A DNA stretch of 64,000 nt. Origin: SCGC-AAA076-P13 sp964276235 (lineage in GTDB: Bacteria; Pseudomonadota; Gammaproteobacteria; Magnimaribacterales; D2472). The translations under genes were made by a program, and so were the position numbers. The notes under the pieces are model-generated. The model saw nothing but the letters and a program-made list of their open reading frames with translations. It searched no databases and had not been told where the DNA came from. Shown in pieces: positions 35,189 to 44,248 of the stretch. Where the stretch lies: contig CAXYEK010000001.1 of the NCBI GenBank assembly GCA_964276235.1, positions 1 through 64,000 on the forward strand. Direction: 5' to 3'. The number at the start of each line of letters is the position of its first letter. Position 1 is the stretch's first letter.

Positions 35189-35591
35189 GATACTTATAGT
35201 TTATACCTCATGGTATGAAGATTATATTAAAAGCATGACCAATACTGCATCAGTAATTCTTTCACCAGATAATGCAATTGAGCTATCATGCGCTCCAGGA
35301 GCTATTGAGCTTGCATCTTTAGCAAAATATAAAATAATCCAATCTAAAGAAGAGTTTGCTGGAATCCTTTTTCTAGGAATTGTTATTAGAGGTGAAACTA
35401 CTCATTATGAGTTGGTTACAAATGAGGCTTTTAGGTCTATTGGAAATCTTTCCATGGAATACCCAAACATTGCTTTTATAAATAATATTATCTGCGTAGA
35501 AAACAAAGATCAGCTTTTAAAGAGAATTGAAACCAATACCAAAAATAACTCAATTGCTTTAAGAGCTTTAATAGATGAAAAGTCTAGCTAA
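35181..35591 (+). CDS. ribH: 6,7-dimethyl-8-ribityllumazine synthase
   Basis: The 136-residue protein from ATG 35181 is somewhat short for the family (about 150-160). It retains IVYTSWYEDYI at the N-terminus, CAPGAIELASLA near 40-50 and LGIVIRGETTHYELV, which contains the phosphate-binding and catalytic His region. It joins the ribBA and ribD products into the lumazine precursor. The start overlaps the ribBA stop by 8 bp and its end overlaps nusB by 17 bp. Confidence 0.92.
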   Translation: MNKILIVYTSWYEDYIKSMTNTASVILSPDNAIELSCAPGAIELASLAKYKIIQSKEEFAGILFLGIVIRGETTHYELVTNEAFRSIGNLSMEYPNIAFINNIICVENKDQLLKRIETNTKNNSIALRALIDEKSS

Positions 35592-36003
35592 TCATAAGGT
35601 TGCAGTAAGAACTAGGGAATATCTAGTTCAAGCTATTTTTCAGTTCTTTTTTAATGAACAAGATATATCAGATATTATTGATCAGTTTAAAGATGAGCAT
35701 AAAAATAAAAAAGTAGATTTTGTTCTATTTTCATCATCACTTGAATCAGTTAATAAAAATAAAGGTGATATAAAAAACGTCTTGATTGAACTTGGCGTTA
35801 AAGATTCTAATATGGATCTAATGGATAAATCTATAATATATTTTGCGTTGAATGAAATGATTTATGGCAGTCTTGATAAGCCTATTGTTATTGATGAGGC
35901 ATTGAGATTATCTAAAAAGTTTTCAAATCCAGATTCCTTTAAATTTATAAATGCTAATTTGGATAAGTTTTTAAAATCAAAGCCATTTAAAGAACTCAAA
36001 TAA
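35575..36003 (+). CDS. nusB: Transcription antitermination factor NusB
   Basis: The 142-residue all-helical protein begins VRTREYLVQAIFQFFF (family ARELALQALYQ pattern) and ends with VIDEALRLSKKFSNPDSFKFINANLDKF, the usual EAVELAKKF-x-FINGVLD signature. It binds boxA RNA with NusE in rRNA antitermination. It follows ribH as in most gammaproteobacteria. The stop (36001-36003) touches the stop of purA on the other strand. Confidence 0.93.
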   Translation: MKSLANHKVAVRTREYLVQAIFQFFFNEQDISDIIDQFKDEHKNKKVDFVLFSSSLESVNKNKGDIKNVLIELGVKDSNMDLMDKSIIYFALNEMIYGSLDKPIVIDEALRLSKKFSNPDSFKFINANLDKFLKSKPFKELK

Positions 36004-37221
36004 CTATCTTAAAATTGTCTGATCTCTGTTAGGGCCAGTTGAAACAAAAGAGATAGAGCATCCCACAAACTCTTCTATGAAATTAATGTATTCTTGGGCT
36101 TTTGAGGGAAGACTGTCAAATTCAGTAGCTCCTTCAGTTGATGACTGCCAGCCTTCAAATGTTTTGTATATAGGATTATTATCTTCATAATCTATACATA
36201 CCGATATGGAAGTAAATTCATCCATTACATCTAATTTTGTTAAACAAATATCTGTTGCAGAATTAGTAAATACTGCTTTCTTTAAGGCTACTAAATCAAG
36301 CCATCCGCACCTTCTAGGTCTCCCAGTAGTTGCTCCGAATTCATGACCTTTTTCAGCAAGCATTTTTGCATTGTCATCAAATAATTCAGTTAAAAAAGGA
36401 CCTTCACCTACTCTGGTACAGTAAGCTTTAGAAATGCCAATAATTTTATCTATATATTTAGGTCCAAGACCAAGTCCAGTAGAAACTCCTCCGGCAGTAG
36501 TGCTTGAAGAAGTTACAAAGGGGTATGTGCCATGATCTATATCTAATAATGTTCCTTGAGCCCCCTCAAATAATAGAGGCTTGTTATCATTCACCCAATT
36601 ATATAAAAGGTCTTGGGTATCAGAACAATAGCTATCATGTAAATGTTTAAAAGACATAATTTCAGAAATAATATCTTCTATTTCATGGGGCTCTTCTCCA
36701 TAAAGCTCGACTAACAATCTATTGTGATATGAGACAAGGAGCTCTACTTTCTGTCTTAAAATTTCTTCATTTCCAATATCACCAAATCTAACAGCTCTTC
36801 TAGAAATCTTATCTTCATATGCTGGTCCTATTCCTCTTCCAGTTGTTCCAATGGATTCTTTTTTATCCCTTACTTTATCAATGCTAATATGACTTGGAAG
36901 AATTAATGCGCAACCCGAACTGACAAAAAATCTATTTGTAAAATTTACCCCTGCTTCTTGTAGCCCCTTAATTTCTTTATCCAATGCATTTAAAGACAAA
37001 ACAACACCATTGCCTATAAGGCAATTAACTTTGGGATGAAGAATTCCGGATGGAGTTAAATGAAGAACAGTTTGATTTCCGTTTACTTTTATAGTGTGGC
37101 CAGCATTATGACCACCTTGAAAACGACATACTGCAAAGACTTCTTCACTTAGAGCGTCAACAATTTTACCCTTACCCTCATCTCCCCATTGGAGCCCCAG
37201 TATTAGAGTATTTGATGCCAC
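36004..37221 (-). CDS. purA: Adenylosuccinate synthetase
   Basis: The 405-residue enzyme (E. coli 432) makes adenylosuccinate from IMP, GTP and aspartate. It has LGLQWGDEGKGKIVD at about 8-22, FQGGHNAGHTI, SIGTTGRGIGPAYEDK, LFEGAQGTLLDIDHGTYPFVTSS and ATTGRPRRCGWLD. The start is GTG at 37219-37221. The shorter length comes from small losses rather than a missing domain. It closes the miaA-hflK-hflC-purA run and lies 8 bp after hflC. Confidence 0.95.
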   Translation of the reverse strand: MASNTLILGLQWGDEGKGKIVDALSEEVFAVCRFQGGHNAGHTIKVNGNQTVLHLTPSGILHPKVNCLIGNGVVLSLNALDKEIKGLQEAGVNFTNRFFVSSGCALILPSHISIDKVRDKKESIGTTGRGIGPAYEDKISRRAVRFGDIGNEEILRQKVELLVSYHNRLLVELYGEEPHEIEDIISEIMSFKHLHDSYCSDTQDLLYNWVNDNKPLLFEGAQGTLLDIDHGTYPFVTSSSTTAGGVSTGLGLGPKYIDKIIGISKAYCTRVGEGPFLTELFDDNAKMLAEKGHEFGATTGRPRRCGWLDLVALKKAVFTNSATDICLTKLDVMDEFTSISVCIDYEDNNPIYKTFEGWQSSTEGATEFDSLPSKAQEYINFIEEFVGCSISFVSTGPNRDQTILR

Positions 37222-37229
37222 TAGTATTC

Positions 37230-38099
37230 CTATTTAGCTATTTCTTTTTGATTTAAATATTTTAAAAATTCTGAGTTAGCATCTATCAAAAGAACATCGG
37301 ACTTATTTTCAAAAGTTTCAACATAAGCTCTCATGCTTCTTGTAAATTCATAAAACTCTGGATTCTGAGAAAAACCTTCCGCATATATATTTGCAGCAGA
37401 TGCATCCCCTTCTCCTCGAAGGAGCTCAGCTTTTTTATAAGCATCAGCTAGAATGACTACCTTATCTTTATCAGCTATAGCCCTTATCTCTCTGGCAATC
37501 TCTTTACCTTCAGATCTTAACTCTTCAGCAAGTCTATTTCTTTCTGTTCTCATTCTTTCATAAACAGAATTACTTAAATTTGAAGGCAAATCGATTCTCT
37601 TGACTCTAAAATCAATAATTTCGACACCAAGATCTGATACTGAGTCATTTAATGAGTTAAGCATAATATTCATTAACTCATCCCTCTCACCAGAAACAAC
37701 TTCTTTCACTGTCCTCTTACCAAAGTTATTTTTCAAAACAAATTCTGATCTTTGGCCTAATAGACTATTTAAACTATTGAAGCTACCGTTGTTTGCTTTA
37801 TAAAAAGTTAATACATCAGCTATTCTATATTTAATAAATGAATCAACTAGCAGATACTTACTTTCAACAGTAAGAATTCTATCTGGCTCTTCATCCAATG
37901 TTTGGATTCTACTATCGTATTTCTTAACTTCTTGAATAATAGGAAGTTTAAAATGAAATCCAACTTCTATGTCTGTCTTTACAGCTTCACCGAATTGAAA
38001 AACAATTGCTTCTTCTTTCTCATTGACAATAAAAATGCTGTTTGCAGCTATTCCAATTATCAAAGCAGAAAAAACTAATATAAATGTACTCTTATTCAT
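37230..38099 (-). CDS. hflC: HflC, FtsH modulator (SPFH protein)
   Basis: From ATG at 38097-38099, preceded by GAGGTG (289 residues; GTG 38108 is a longer option). One N-terminal helix (about 6-24) is followed by the SPFH/band-7 domain (FIVNEKEEAIVFQFGEAVKT, RIQTLDEEPDRILTVESKYLLVD) and a long charged coiled coil (RMRTERNRLAEELRSEGKEIAREI). With HflK it forms a periplasmic-facing assembly that restrains the FtsH protease. It overlaps hflK by 8 bp. Confidence 0.94.
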   Translation of the reverse strand: MNKSTFILVFSALIIGIAANSIFIVNEKEEAIVFQFGEAVKTDIEVGFHFKLPIIQEVKKYDSRIQTLDEEPDRILTVESKYLLVDSFIKYRIADVLTFYKANNGSFNSLNSLLGQRSEFVLKNNFGKRTVKEVVSGERDELMNIMLNSLNDSVSDLGVEIIDFRVKRIDLPSNLSNSVYERMRTERNRLAEELRSEGKEIAREIRAIADKDKVVILADAYKKAELLRGEGDASAANIYAEGFSQNPEFYEFTRSMRAYVETFENKSDVLLIDANSEFLKYLNQKEIAK

Positions 38100-39168
38100 C
38101 TGAATCACCTCTTAATATTCTTAATTGCTGTTTAGATAGAACTGAATTTCCTTGATCCATCATTTTATCCAAAGGTAGTAGCATTAGATTATTACCACTA
38201 TCAATATCTATCATTACTTTTGTTGTGTTAGATAAGACGGATTGCATTGCATCGATATACATTCTATCTCTAGTAACTTCAGGTGCTTTTTCATACTCTC
38301 TTAGGAGTTGGGTGAATCTTCCTACCTCACCTTCAGCATTAGCAACAACCTCTAACAAATACCCTTCTGCATTCCTAATCCTTGCTTGGGCTTGCCCCCT
38401 AGCCTCAGGAACAATCGTTAGGGCATAACGTTCTGCTTCATTTTGTAGTTTTTCTTTATCTTCTCTAGCTGCCACGACATCATCAAAAGAATCTTTAACA
38501 GCAGCTGGTGGATCAGTTTTTTCAATATTTACTTGCTGAACTAATAATCCAGTACCGTAACCGTCAAGAATTTCTTGAAGTCTTACTTGAACTTCTTGAG
38601 CAATATTCTCCCTTCCAACTGTTAATGTCTGCTCTAATGTATTATCTCCGACAACATGTCTTAAAGCACTTTCGATTGCTTGCCTTAAACTAGCTTCTGG
38701 ATCTTTAACATTTAAAACAAAATCTTTTAAGTTAGCAATTCTATATTGAGCAGATACAGTAACATCTACTATATTTTCATCTTTGGTAAGCATGCTATTT
38801 GTTTGAGTATATCTTCTTGTTAAAGTAACATTTTCAATATAACGCTCGTCGATTCCCGCAAGCCTAAAATTAAGACCTTCTTGCTGCTCTTCGTGGAATT
38901 TACCTAATCGCAAAATAACCGCTCTTTCAGAAGCATCTAGCTGATAAATAGATTGCGAAGCATAAACTATAAGAAAAGCGAATAGTCCGTATAAGAACAT
39001 TCTGGAGGTTGGAAATTTGAAACCATTACCTCCTGACCCTCCACTTGTGCCATTTGAAGATGACTTTTTACCACCCAATATAGATGAGAATTTTTTAATT
39101 AGCTCATCAAAATCAGGAGCATCATTTTTTCCGCCCCATGGATCTTTGTCTTTATTATCCCAATTCAC
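38092..39168 (-). CDS. hflK: HflK, FtsH modulator (SPFH protein)
   Basis: The N-terminal part NWDNKDKDPWGG followed by DFDELIKKFSSILGG and a Gly/Ser-rich stretch is typical HflK. A membrane helix (about residues 55-73) and the SPFH domain follow. I start it at GTG 39166-39168 (358 residues) because family proteins begin just before the DPWGG motif; an ATG at 39217-39219 would add 17 residues. It pairs with hflC. In E. coli hfq and hflX lie between miaA and hflK; here they are absent. Confidence 0.92.
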   Translation of the reverse strand: MNWDNKDKDPWGGKNDAPDFDELIKKFSSILGGKKSSSNGTSGGSGGNGFKFPTSRMFLYGLFAFLIVYASQSIYQLDASERAVILRLGKFHEEQQEGLNFRLAGIDERYIENVTLTRRYTQTNSMLTKDENIVDVTVSAQYRIANLKDFVLNVKDPEASLRQAIESALRHVVGDNTLEQTLTVGRENIAQEVQVRLQEILDGYGTGLLVQQVNIEKTDPPAAVKDSFDDVVAAREDKEKLQNEAERYALTIVPEARGQAQARIRNAEGYLLEVVANAEGEVGRFTQLLREYEKAPEVTRDRMYIDAMQSVLSNTTKVMIDIDSGNNLMLLPLDKMMDQGNSVLSKQQLRILRGDSDE

Positions 39169-39235
39169 AATAATATTACCTCGTAGTTTTCTTTTATTAT
39201 AAACTCTATCTATGGGCATATAGATATATTTAAAG

Positions 39236-40138
39236 TTAAATTAAGCTTTTAATTTCTTCTATTATCTTATTTTTTGAATCTATATTAAATAAACTGAGTT
39301 CTTCCCATGATCTCAACCAAGTTAATTGCCTTTTTGCTAATTGTCTAGTCGCATATAAGGCTCTATTAAAAAATTCATCAGCATTATATTCATTGTTAAT
39401 GAATCCTATTGCTTGTTTGTAATTAACTGCTTTTCTTATGGGATGATTTTCCGGTATTTGATATTTTTGTAAGATATGATGAACCTCATCTATTAGGCCC
39501 GCACTTATTATTGTATTAAGTCGATCTTCAATTCTTAAATGTAATAAAGATCTATCTTCTTCAAATATTCCATATTGGTAAATATTGAAATCATCTTGAA
39601 TATTTTTTTTAGGGTTACTTTCAATAAGAGAACTAAAACTACTTTCAGATATTTCTATTACTTCGAGTGCCCTAATAATTCTTTGCTCATCATTTGATTG
39701 AATTCGATTAGCATAAATAGGATCTTCTTTTTTTAACATAGAATATAATTTTTTTACTCCTTCTCTCTCTTTAATGGATTCTAATTGTTTTCTTAACTCA
39801 TCGTTCCTTTCAGGCAATTCATTCAAACCAGTAAGCAGTGACTTGAAATACATCATAGATCCACCTACAAATAGAGGTATTTTATTTTTGCTGTGAATTT
39901 TATTTACTAGTTCCATTGCCGCATTACAAAAGTCTACAACGGTAAATATTAAATTTGGTTCGATAACATCGATTAAATGGTGTGGATGTTTTATTAAGAG
40001 CTCGTGAGTGGGTTTTGCTGAACCTATATTGCAATCTTTATAAACCATCACAGAGTCTACGCTGATGATCTCTACTGGCAATGATTGGTGAATCTCTATT
40101 GCAAGATCTGTCTTACCTGATGCCGTTGGGCCAAGCAA
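39236..40138 (-). CDS. miaA: tRNA dimethylallyltransferase
   Basis: MiaA adds the isopentenyl group to A37 of tRNAs reading U-starting codons. Motifs are the P-loop GPTASGKTDLA, ISVDSVMVYKDCNIGSAKPT, VGGSMMYFKSLL and ATRQLAKRQLTWLR at the end. The open frame continues upstream of the TTG at 40136-40138 through codons for KPIAFL, which look like the natural first strand, but it has no ATG, GTG or TTG there. An ATT at 40172-40174 after a purine-rich stretch is a possible non-standard start, so the true N-terminus is uncertain. It lies just after glnB. Confidence 0.9.
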   Translation of the reverse strand: MLGPTASGKTDLAIEIHQSLPVEIISVDSVMVYKDCNIGSAKPTHELLIKHPHHLIDVIEPNLIFTVVDFCNAAMELVNKIHSKNKIPLFVGGSMMYFKSLLTGLNELPERNDELRKQLESIKEREGVKKLYSMLKKEDPIYANRIQSNDEQRIIRALEVIEISESSFSSLIESNPKKNIQDDFNIYQYGIFEEDRSLLHLRIEDRLNTIISAGLIDEVHHILQKYQIPENHPIRKAVNYKQAIGFINNEYNADEFFNRALYATRQLAKRQLTWLRSWEELSLFNIDSKNKIIEEIKSLI

Positions 40139-40179
40139 AAAAGCTATTGGTTTTTTTGTATTTATAGATTTAATTTTTC

Positions 40180-40518
40180 TTAAAGAGCTTCTTCGTTAGT
40201 CTCGCCAGTTCGAATCCTAATAACTTCTTCTATTGGAGTAATAAATATCTTTCCATCACCTATTTTTCCTGATGAAGCAGCATCGACTATGGCATTTTTA
40301 ACTTGTTCTACTAAATCATCAGATACGGCAATCTCAATCTTAATCTTTGGAAGAAAATCTATAGTGTATTCAGCCCCCCGATATAACTCGGTATGCCCTT
40401 TTTGCCTTCCAAAGCCCTTTACTTCTGTCATCGTCATTCCAGAGACGCCAATTTTATCTAAAGAAGCTCTTACCTCTTCAACTTTAAAAGGTTTAATTAT
40501 GGCTGTTACTAATTTCAA
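40180..40518 (-). CDS. glnB: Nitrogen regulatory protein P-II
   Basis: The 112-residue trimeric PII protein has KLVTAIIKPFKVEEVR, the T-loop with the uridylylated tyrosine at Tyr51 (YRGAEYTIDFLPK) and the B-loop SSGKIGDGKIF. It signals 2-oxoglutarate and glutamine status to GlnE/NtrB-type partners. The start is TTG at 40516-40518, overlapping the waaA stop as TTGA. It precedes miaA. GlnK is an alternative name, but no amtB is adjacent. Ammonium assimilation genes gltB and gltD are in the same window. Confidence 0.92.
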   Translation of the reverse strand: MKLVTAIIKPFKVEEVRASLDKIGVSGMTMTEVKGFGRQKGHTELYRGAEYTIDFLPKIKIEIAVSDDLVEQVKNAIVDAASSGKIGDGKIFITPIEEVIRIRTGETNEEAL

Positions 40519-41767
40519 CTTTTATCCTCTCTAATAATATTTAAAATGTTGTTGTATTGAATGTCTGAGGAACCAGTATTTTTTATACATACATCTAAAG
40601 CTTTATTTGCCATATTATCTCTTAAATTATTATCACTTAGTAAGGTTTTAAATGCATTAAATATATCTAAATTAATATCAAGCTGAACGCAGCTTTCATT
40701 TTCTTTAAACTTCAGAATAACATCTTCAAAATTATATGTATAAGGACCTACTATAAAGGGGCATTTTTGAGAAGCAGCTTCAATTACATTATGCCCTCCG
40801 TATTCTTTAAAAAGACTTCCTCCAATAAAGGCTATTGATGCTAACGGATAAAGTTCTTTTAATATCCCGGTAGCACTAATTATTGAAATTTTATTTTTTT
40901 ATTATTATTATTCGGTATAGATGTTAAAACTTCAGAATTCATTCCTTCTATGTCTAATAAATTCTGAATTGATTTTGCTCTTTCTGGATGCCTTGGAACA
41001 ATGATTAATTCTACTTCAGGCATATCAAAGCTTAATCTTTTAAAAGCCGCTATGATTAACTCATCTTCTTTCTTATGAGTGCTTGCTGCCAAAATAATTT
41101 GCCTATCTTTATTGTTTACATTAATACCATTGTTATAAATATCGTAATCGAATTTAGCTGATCCAACTTCTTTGATTTTTTCTAAAGGTACTCCAAGTCT
41201 ATGGAATCTTTTCTTGTGATTTGAACTTTGAGCAAAGATGTGAGATATCTTTTTCATTGTTTTAGTTGTTATAAAACTTTTTTTATACCTATTAAAAGAT
41301 TTTTTTGAAAGTCTTCCATTCGATATGACGATTGGTATTTTTACTGAGTGTGCCTTAAAGATCATGGATGGCCATATTTCAGTCTCAAATAAAATTAATG
41401 CTTGAGGCCTATAAGTTTTAAAAAATAGTGAAACAAAAAAAATAAAGTCCCAGGGAGCATAAACAACCTCTAATTTAGATCCAAATATTTTTTGTGCTTC
41501 CCTTAGACCTGTTGGAGTTGAAACAGATAAGACGACTTTGTAATCTTTGAGAATTTGAGAAACTATTTTTTCTGAAGAAATAACTTCTCCCAAACTAACT
41601 GCATGAAACCAAACAACATTTTTAGATTGATTTTTATTTTTATATATACCAAATCGATTTAAAAAATTTAACTTGTAGTCGGCATCACTAAAACTTTTAA
41701 TAAATATTCTTGCAACCATAAAAGGAAGCATCATAAATACTAAAAAATTATATAAAAAAAGATTCAT
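40515..41767 (-). CDS. waaA: 3-deoxy-D-manno-octulosonic acid (Kdo) transferase, frame broken in a poly-A tract
   Basis: The first 295 residues (40880-41767) have the N-terminal membrane anchor, VVWFHAVSLGEVISS and LFETEIWPSM of KdtA. The frame then stops just after a seven-A run (plus-strand T run near 40893-40899). Reading on in the next frame gives KISIISATGILKELYP, then LASIAFIGGSLFKEYGGHN and VIEAAS-x6-VGPYTYNF, the classic C-terminal GT motif, ending at TGA 40515-40517. Adding one A to the run restores one protein of about 417 residues. It transfers Kdo to lipid A. Sequencing error is most likely; phase variation is possible. Confidence 0.88.
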
Positions 41768-41814
41768 TTTTCATTCAGTCATATTAATAATGTAATAATA
41801 CAGCTTAAAAACAA

Positions 41815-42690
41815 ATGAATAGAATTTTATTAATACTTCTCGTTAATTTATGGAAGATCACAATACTTCTTCCAAGATCTATACATTTAAAATTTGGTAG
41901 TCTTCTTGGTCATCTTTTTTATTTTAGCTCTATGAAGAGAAATAAATTTAGTAAGAAAAATATTGATTTATGTTTCCCACAAATGAATTCAAAAGAAAAG
42001 GAACATCTTCATAAGTTAAATATTATTTCATCGGGAAAGATACCCTTTGATACAGGTGTTGCATGGTTCTGGTCTGATAAAAGAATAAAAAAATCTATTC
42101 AATATGAAATTAAAGGGCTTGAGAAATTAATATTTGAACAAAATAGTGAAAATGGTGTCTTATTATTTTTTAAGCATTCATTACATCTTGAACTTGATGC
42201 AAGACTTTTATCTATGAATGCAGAAATATATGGAGTTGAGAGGTCTCATAATTCTAATTTATTTGATTCTATACAAGGTTCGGGAAGGCTAAAAAGCATG
42301 AAAGATATTTGTGATAAAGATTCTCCTATTAGGTTTATGAGATGGCTAAAAAAAGGCAAGACTGTTTTATATGCAACGGATCAAGATTACGGATTGATGC
42401 AGTCTGAAATTGTTGATTTCTTTGATCACCCTTCTGCAACAATATCTGCTCCATTAAAGATTGTTAACCGCGCAAAATGTAAAACTTATTTTTTAAATAG
42501 CTATGTTAAAAATAATAAATATATTCTTGAGATAGAAAATATCAAACTAGATGACTCCGCTAGCTTTAAGTTTTCTAAAGATTTAAATAAATATATGGAA
42601 AGAAAAATAAGAGATTTCCCAGAGGAGTACTTGTGGCAACATCGAAGATTTAAATCGACACTAGGTAAAGAAAATTTTTATGAGCAGTAA
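41815..42690 (+). CDS. Lipid A acyltransferase (LpxL/HtrB family)
   Basis: The 291-residue protein has an N-terminal hydrophobic anchor, the catalytic H-x4-E motif (His121 to Glu126 in FFKHSLHLELDA), LKKGKTVLYATDQDYG and EEYLWQHRRFK near the end, as in LpxL/LpxM. It adds a secondary acyl chain to Kdo-lipid A in the inner membrane. Divergent from waaA across 47 bp, which supports a lipid A role. Which acyl position it serves cannot be told. It overlaps the next gene by 11 bp. Confidence 0.88.
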   Translation: MNRILLILLVNLWKITILLPRSIHLKFGSLLGHLFYFSSMKRNKFSKKNIDLCFPQMNSKEKEHLHKLNIISSGKIPFDTGVAWFWSDKRIKKSIQYEIKGLEKLIFEQNSENGVLLFFKHSLHLELDARLLSMNAEIYGVERSHNSNLFDSIQGSGRLKSMKDICDKDSPIRFMRWLKKGKTVLYATDQDYGLMQSEIVDFFDHPSATISAPLKIVNRAKCKTYFLNSYVKNNKYILEIENIKLDDSASFKFSKDLNKYMERKIRDFPEEYLWQHRRFKSTLGKENFYEQ

Positions 42691-43294
42691 AATCAAACTC
42701 TTTGAATCTATAAAAGGTTTCTTAGCCCATAAAGAAGGAGAATTTCTTTATGAGTTAGCCAAAGAATACTGTACAAACACTTGTGCAGTTGAGGTTGGCT
42801 CATATTGCGGCAAGTCTGCTTGTTATATTGGGCAGGCATGTAAAGAAAATAACACTCATTTAATTACTATTGACCATCATAGAGGCTCTGAAGAGCAACA
42901 AATTGGAGAAGAGTACTTTGATCCAGATGAGTATGATTACGAAAAGAATAGAGTCGATACATTGCCAACTTTATTAAAAAATATCAAAGCATTTGATTTA
43001 TCTAATTTTATTAAGCCTGTTGTGAATGACTCAATATCAGCATCGGAAGAAATAAATAATGAAATTGATTTAGTGTTTATTGATGGGAGTCATACTTTTG
43101 AATCAGCAAGAATGGACTATGCATCATGGAAAGGAAAGATTCGTAAAGGAGGAATATTAGCCATACATGATATATATGATTCAGAAGAAGAAGGAGGCCA
43201 AGCACCAAAAGAAATTTACCAAACAGCATTAAGTGAAAATTTTAATTTTTTAAAAAGAGTTAATAGCTTAGTTGCTCTCATTAAAATTACTTAA
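42680..43294 (+). CDS. Class I SAM-dependent methyltransferase (Methyltransf_24 type)
   Basis: A 204-residue protein with AVEVGSYCGKSACYIGQA (SAM loop, about 36-53), LITIDHHRG near 62 and DLVFIDGSHTFESARMDYASW near 131, the pattern of the O-methyltransferase-like family often found in glycan clusters. KGGILAIHDIYD is typical of motif IV. Substrate is unknown. Start overlaps the acyltransferase gene by 11 bp; the 3' end overlaps the opposing toroid gene by 27 bp. It may modify a lipid- or glycan-linked product together with the operon facing it. Confidence 0.75.
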   Translation: MSSKIKLFESIKGFLAHKEGEFLYELAKEYCTNTCAVEVGSYCGKSACYIGQACKENNTHLITIDHHRGSEEQQIGEEYFDPDEYDYEKNRVDTLPTLLKNIKAFDLSNFIKPVVNDSISASEEINNEIDLVFIDGSHTFESARMDYASWKGKIRKGGILAIHDIYDSEEEGGQAPKEIYQTALSENFNFLKRVNSLVALIKIT

Positions 43295-44248
43295 ATTTAC
43301 AAATACATTACTGCCCTTCCTTTCATTAATATCCTTAAAAGTGCATAAAGCATGTCCTGCAATTATTACAGCTGCATTAGTCCATGTAGATTTTTCTTCA
43401 GGCCAAAATATTTTTAAATCGTACTGATAACCAGTTGGGAAAATTCCTGCAGAATCTTGAAATTGAAGTATGTCATTAAAAATATTTTCTGCGCTTGTTA
43501 CATTACCATTTACTAATGCTGCTAATACACATTCTGAACTTTCAGCTATAGTAACCCACGGCTCTTCTTTAACACATTTTACACCCAACCCTTTTACATA
43601 AAATTCTTCTAAATGCTTATCGAATTCTTGCTTATTATTTTTGACTCTTGCTAAATATGGATAGTAAAAATCCATTGAGAATCTAGATCTATCAGTACCA
43701 TCTCTATCAAATTTTTGATCCCATTTTGATGTATCTATGCTGAAGCTTCTTTCATGCCTCGCTGTAAGTGATAACAAAATAGACATAGTTGCTGTTATTA
43801 AGGAATTATCTGAAAGGCCTTTTTTATCTTTTGCCCAGTAATAATAACCATCGTCATCTTTAAAGTTTTCTAATTGATCAAATATTTTGTTTATTTGAGG
43901 TGAATATTCCTTTGGAAAAGATTCCTCATCTTTAATAAGCATAGCCTGCATTAATGGTAAAACAATATAAGGAGCATGATGACTTTCAAAATGATTATAA
44001 ACAGATTGTTGATTTTTAAATTCAGGAGAAATTAATCCATCTTTATTGATATTATTAAAAAACCAATCGACTCCCTTATCAAATGCATCCCATTCTTCAT
44101 AAATAGCCAGAGCAATTAAGCATTCACAATGATCCCAGGGGTCACATTTTCCTCTTTGGTCCCATGAAATCGATCCATCTTCTAATTGATTAAGGATGAT
44201 CCAGTCTTTTGCGGGCTTAAGCTTAGTTCTCAGGTCTTCCCAATTCAT
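43268..44248 (-). CDS. Alpha/alpha-toroid protein, prenyltransferase/terpene-cyclase-like, function unknown
   Basis: The 326-residue protein is rich in Trp, Asp and Tyr and made of helical repeats (LEDGSISWDQRG, NNINKDGLISPEF, FKDDDGYYYWA, QDSAGIFPTGY). Each repeat ends in a G-x-aromatic turn like the barrel of squalene cyclase and prenyltransferase beta subunits. The DxDD acid motif of squalene-hopene cyclase is not visible, and there is no signal peptide. It is coupled by ATGA to the methyltransferase and lies downstream of a GT4 glycosyltransferase. Function is not assigned. Confidence 0.6.
   Translation of the reverse strand: MNWEDLRTKLKPAKDWIILNQLEDGSISWDQRGKCDPWDHCECLIALAIYEEWDAFDKGVDWFFNNINKDGLISPEFKNQQSVYNHFESHHAPYIVLPLMQAMLIKDEESFPKEYSPQINKIFDQLENFKDDDGYYYWAKDKKGLSDNSLITATMSILLSLTARHERSFSIDTSKWDQKFDRDGTDRSRFSMDFYYPYLARVKNNKQEFDKHLEEFYVKGLGVKCVKEEPWVTIAESSECVLAALVNGNVTSAENIFNDILQFQDSAGIFPTGYQYDLKIFWPEEKSTWTNAAVIIAGHALCTFKDINERKGSNVFVNLSNFNESN

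Noticed and set aside
40519..40879. Apparent 360-bp gene-free gap between glnB and waaA
   Set aside because: Reading the minus strand in the adjacent frame gives the complete C-terminal domain of WaaA, so it is coding sequence hidden by a frameshift.
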